Positions 6,836-8,309 of a stretch of 8,309 nucleotides of DNA are shown here, piece after piece. Numbering within the stretch: position 1 is the stretch's first letter; every line of letters starts with the position of its first letter. The position numbers were made by a program, and so were the translations under genes. Location of the stretch: the NCBI GenBank assembly GCA_023438785.1, contig JAEXQJ010000412.1, positions 1 through 8,309 on the forward strand, written 5' to 3'. This DNA is from Pseudomonadota bacterium (GTDB taxonomy: Bacteria > Myxococcota_A > Polyangia > Fen-1088). Below the pieces are notes generated by a model, which ran no database searches, was not told the origin of the DNA, and saw only the letters and a list, made by a program, of their open reading frames with translations.

Positions 6836-7552
6836 TCATTTGAAGGCCAAAACAGCGAAGTAGACGCCCACCAGGACGACCGCGAATCCGGCCCCCCGTC
6901 TCAGCATGCCCAGGGCTCGCGCGGCCTTGCGGTTTTCGATCAGCGTACGGGCGGCACCCATCGAGGTGCCGGCGATGAGAATGAGGACGCTGTGCCCCAG
7001 GCCGTAGACCATGAGCAGGATGCCCCCCCAGGCGAGCGACGCGCCAGCCCCGGCCAGATACGTCAGCAAAACGACCAGGATGGGAGCCGCGCAAGGCGCC
7101 GACACCAGACCGAACAAGGCCCCCAGGATGAGCGCGCCAAGCACGCCGCGCGTCCGTGGCTGCACGCGGCCGGCCAGCGCGGGGATGGGCACGCGGATGA
7201 TGCCCGCCAGGTGAAGCCCCATGACCACGCACACCCCGGCCACCACCCCGTTCCATGCCGACGAGATCTCCCCGTACATGCGCCCGGCCAGCGCGGCCGT
7301 CATCCCCATGGCCGTGAAGGTCAGGCCGAGACCGACGACAAACACCAGCGAGAAGCCGAACGCCCGCCCGATGCCCAGGCGTTCCTCACGGTTGCCGCCC
7401 ACGAAGCCCATCATGAGCGGCACCATGGCCAACACGCAGGGATTCGAAGCGGTGAGCATTCCCCCCACGAATACCGCCGCCACGGCCAACCACGGGTTGC
7501 CGTGAAGGTATTGGCTGGCGTTGTTGGCGAAGTCGGCGAAGTCCGAGAGCAC
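6836..7552 (-). CDS. CcdA/DsbD-type transmembrane thiol-disulfide transporter
   Basis: From GTG at 7552 this encodes 238 residues. The hydrophobic profile gives about six helices (roughly 23-47, 64-88, 101-119, 136-167, 173-196, 220-236), as in CcdA and the central domain of DsbD. Both reactive cysteines are present in the expected settings: Cys39 in TASNPCVLAMVPL and Cys154 in LVSAPCAAPI. Proteins of this family move electrons from cytoplasmic thioredoxin to proteins outside the membrane. The frame is open much further upstream, but that part only shadows the redox gene. The GTG shares its G with the TAG stop of the preceding gene, indicating translational coupling. The position between a small CXXC redox protein and a thioredoxin-fold lipoprotein suggests the three form a dedicated electron relay. 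It could also serve cytochrome c maturation, but no other such genes are seen here. Confidence 0.92.
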   Translation of the reverse strand: MLSDFADFANNASQYLHGNPWLAVAAVFVGGMLTASNPCVLAMVPLMMGFVGGNREERLGIGRAFGFSLVFVVGLGLTFTAMGMTAALAGRMYGEISSAWNGVVAGVCVVMGLHLAGIIRVPIPALAGRVQPRTRGVLGALILGALFGLVSAPCAAPILVVLLTYLAGAGASLAWGGILLMVYGLGHSVLILIAGTSMGAARTLIENRKAARALGMLRRGAGFAVVLVGVYFAVLAFK

Positions 7553-7803
7553 TAGCCGGCCTTGGCCGCCGCCGTGGTCAGCCAGGCGACGATCTCTTGG
7601 GCCGACGGGATTCGCCCCGCGCACTTCACCTCGCCCTCGATCACCAGGGCTGGCGTCATCATTACGCCGAATCTCATGATCTCGTCGATCTTCTCGATCT
7701 TCTCCAGCGTCGCCGCCACCCCCGCTTGCTGCACAGCCTTCTGCGCCTCCGCATACAACTGCTTGCAGCGCGCGCACCCGGTTCCTAGGACTTTGACGTT
7801 CAT
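7552..7803 (-). CDS. Small thioredoxin-like protein (redox-active disulfide protein 2 family)
   Basis: This 83-residue glutaredoxin-sized protein has the pattern of the family often named redox-active disulfide protein 2. The first strand VKVLGTG runs into Cys10-Ala-Arg-Cys13, then a helix (CKQLYAEAQKAVQQAG), a KIEKIDEIMRFGVMMTP segment with the cis-proline at 51, the strand ALVIEGEVKCAGR and a last helix. A third cysteine at 61 is outside the active pair. There is no signal peptide, so it should act in the cytoplasm. The ATG at 7803 is preceded by GAGGAG at very short distance and lies 8 bases after the permease stop; longer in-frame extensions upstream overlap the permease gene and are rejected. 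The family is commonly found beside UPF0718 permeases, and I infer that it transfers thiols or electrons for the permease or for the CcdA-type protein that follows. Confidence 0.92.
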   Translation of the reverse strand: MNVKVLGTGCARCKQLYAEAQKAVQQAGVAATLEKIEKIDEIMRFGVMMTPALVIEGEVKCAGRIPSAQEIVAWLTTAAAKAG

Positions 7804-7811
7804 GAAGCTCC

Positions 7812-8309
7812 TCACAGCACGAGGTTGAAAAGGATTCCGACCGAAAGGATTCCGAGGGCCACGATGGCGACGAAGGTGGCGATGAGCGGTGGGCGCAGCA
7901 CCTTGCGCAGGATGACCATCTCGGGCAGCGACAGCCCGATGACCGACATCATGAAGGCCAGCACGGTGCCCAAAGCCGCGCCCTTGCCAAGCAGCGCCTG
8001 CACGACCGGGATGATCCCCGCCGCGTTCGAGTACATGGGCACGCCGAGGAGCACCGCGAGCGGCACCGACCACCACGCCTGTTTGCCCATGATCGAGGCC
8101 AGGAAATCCTCCGGCACGTAGCCGTGAATGCCGGCGCCCACGGCGATCCCCGCCAGCACGTAGGGCCACACCTTGCCGACGATCTCGCGCACCGCCGTGA
8201 GGCCGGCCTGCACGCGAGCGGCCGAGCTCATGGAGGTGCCGTCGTCGCTCGGGTCATCCGTGGCGGTGGCCATGTTTTCGTACACCCAGGGCTCGACGTA
8301 TTTCTGCAG
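7812..8309 (-). CDS. UPF0718/ArsP-type permease, C-terminal part (5' end outside window)
   Basis: 165 residues are visible and the frame is open through base 8309, starting in LQKYVEPWVYENMA, so this is the C-terminal half of a longer protein. An internal GTG at 8285 is not the likely start, because KYVEPWV just before it matches the linker preceding the second half in this permease family. The visible part has a polar linker and about four helices. Its hallmark is GVPMYSNAAGIIPVVQALL (89-107), followed by KGAALGTVLAFMMSVIGLSL and PEMVILRKVL. Characterised relatives of the family (ArsP) export organoarsenicals, but many members have no known substrate. No cysteine is visible in this half. It is the first visible gene of a four-gene operon with redox proteins, so a metalloid or metal substrate is plausible but not shown. 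Confidence 0.9.
   Translation of the reverse strand: MQKYVEPWVYENMATATDDPSDDGTSMSSAARVQAGLTAVREIVGKVWPYVLAGIAVGAGIHGYVPEDFLASIMGKQAWWSVPLAVLLGVPMYSNAAGIIPVVQALLGKGAALGTVLAFMMSVIGLSLPEMVILRKVLRPPLIATFVAIVALGILSVGILFNLVL

Noticed and set aside
6563..7555. Plus-strand frame of 330 codons opposite the CcdA-type gene
   Set aside because: It is highly charged, His- and Gln-rich and without a domain; the minus strand encodes proper membrane helices with the conserved cysteines.
7553..7777. Upstream part of the 313-codon frame containing the CcdA-type gene
   Set aside because: This part overlaps the small redox gene in another frame and has no CcdA-like sequence; the GTG overlapping the redox stop is the natural start.

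Overview
The window is a GC-rich bacterial chromosome segment with short intergenic gaps and strong G/C bias at third codon positions. The purM-purN pair, a two-PDZ HtrA protease, a MEDS-domain signalling protein and a lipoprotein with a recognisable lipobox all suggest a Gram-negative bacterium. A Myxococcota/Deltaproteobacteria-like origin is my inference from gene style. No rRNA, tRNA, CRISPR array or insertion sequence was seen.

Left part (1-3274): a MEDS-domain protein on the plus strand carries a degenerate histidine-kinase-like core. It converges on a minus-strand periplasmic serine protease of the DegP/DegQ/MucD type, with a perfect 11-bp hairpin between the two. A 137-base divergent control region separates the protease from the next gene.

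Middle (3275-5452): three plus-strand genes form a housekeeping run: a YjbQ/UPF0047 protein starting at GTG, purM (AIR synthetase) and purN (GAR transformylase). purM and purN overlap by four bases (GTGA). PurN and PurM catalyse the third and fifth steps of IMP synthesis, so co-expression makes sense.

Right part (5490-8309): everything is on the minus strand. From its upstream (right) side it holds the C-terminal half of an UPF0718/ArsP-type permease that runs off the window, an 83-aa CXXC redox protein, a CcdA-type six-helix thiol/disulfide transporter and a thioredoxin-fold lipoprotein with an unusual Cys-Thr-Cys motif. The gaps are 8 nt, a 1-nt overlap and 10 nt, so this is almost certainly one operon. 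I infer that CcdA carries reducing power from the cytoplasm to the lipoprotein, while the small redox protein works on the cytoplasmic side, possibly with the permease in metalloid or metal handling. Downstream lie the remains of a polytopic membrane protein, broken by an in-frame amber codon and a frameshift and lacking its C-terminal part, and then an unrecognised 150-aa-or-shorter reading frame that converges on purN.
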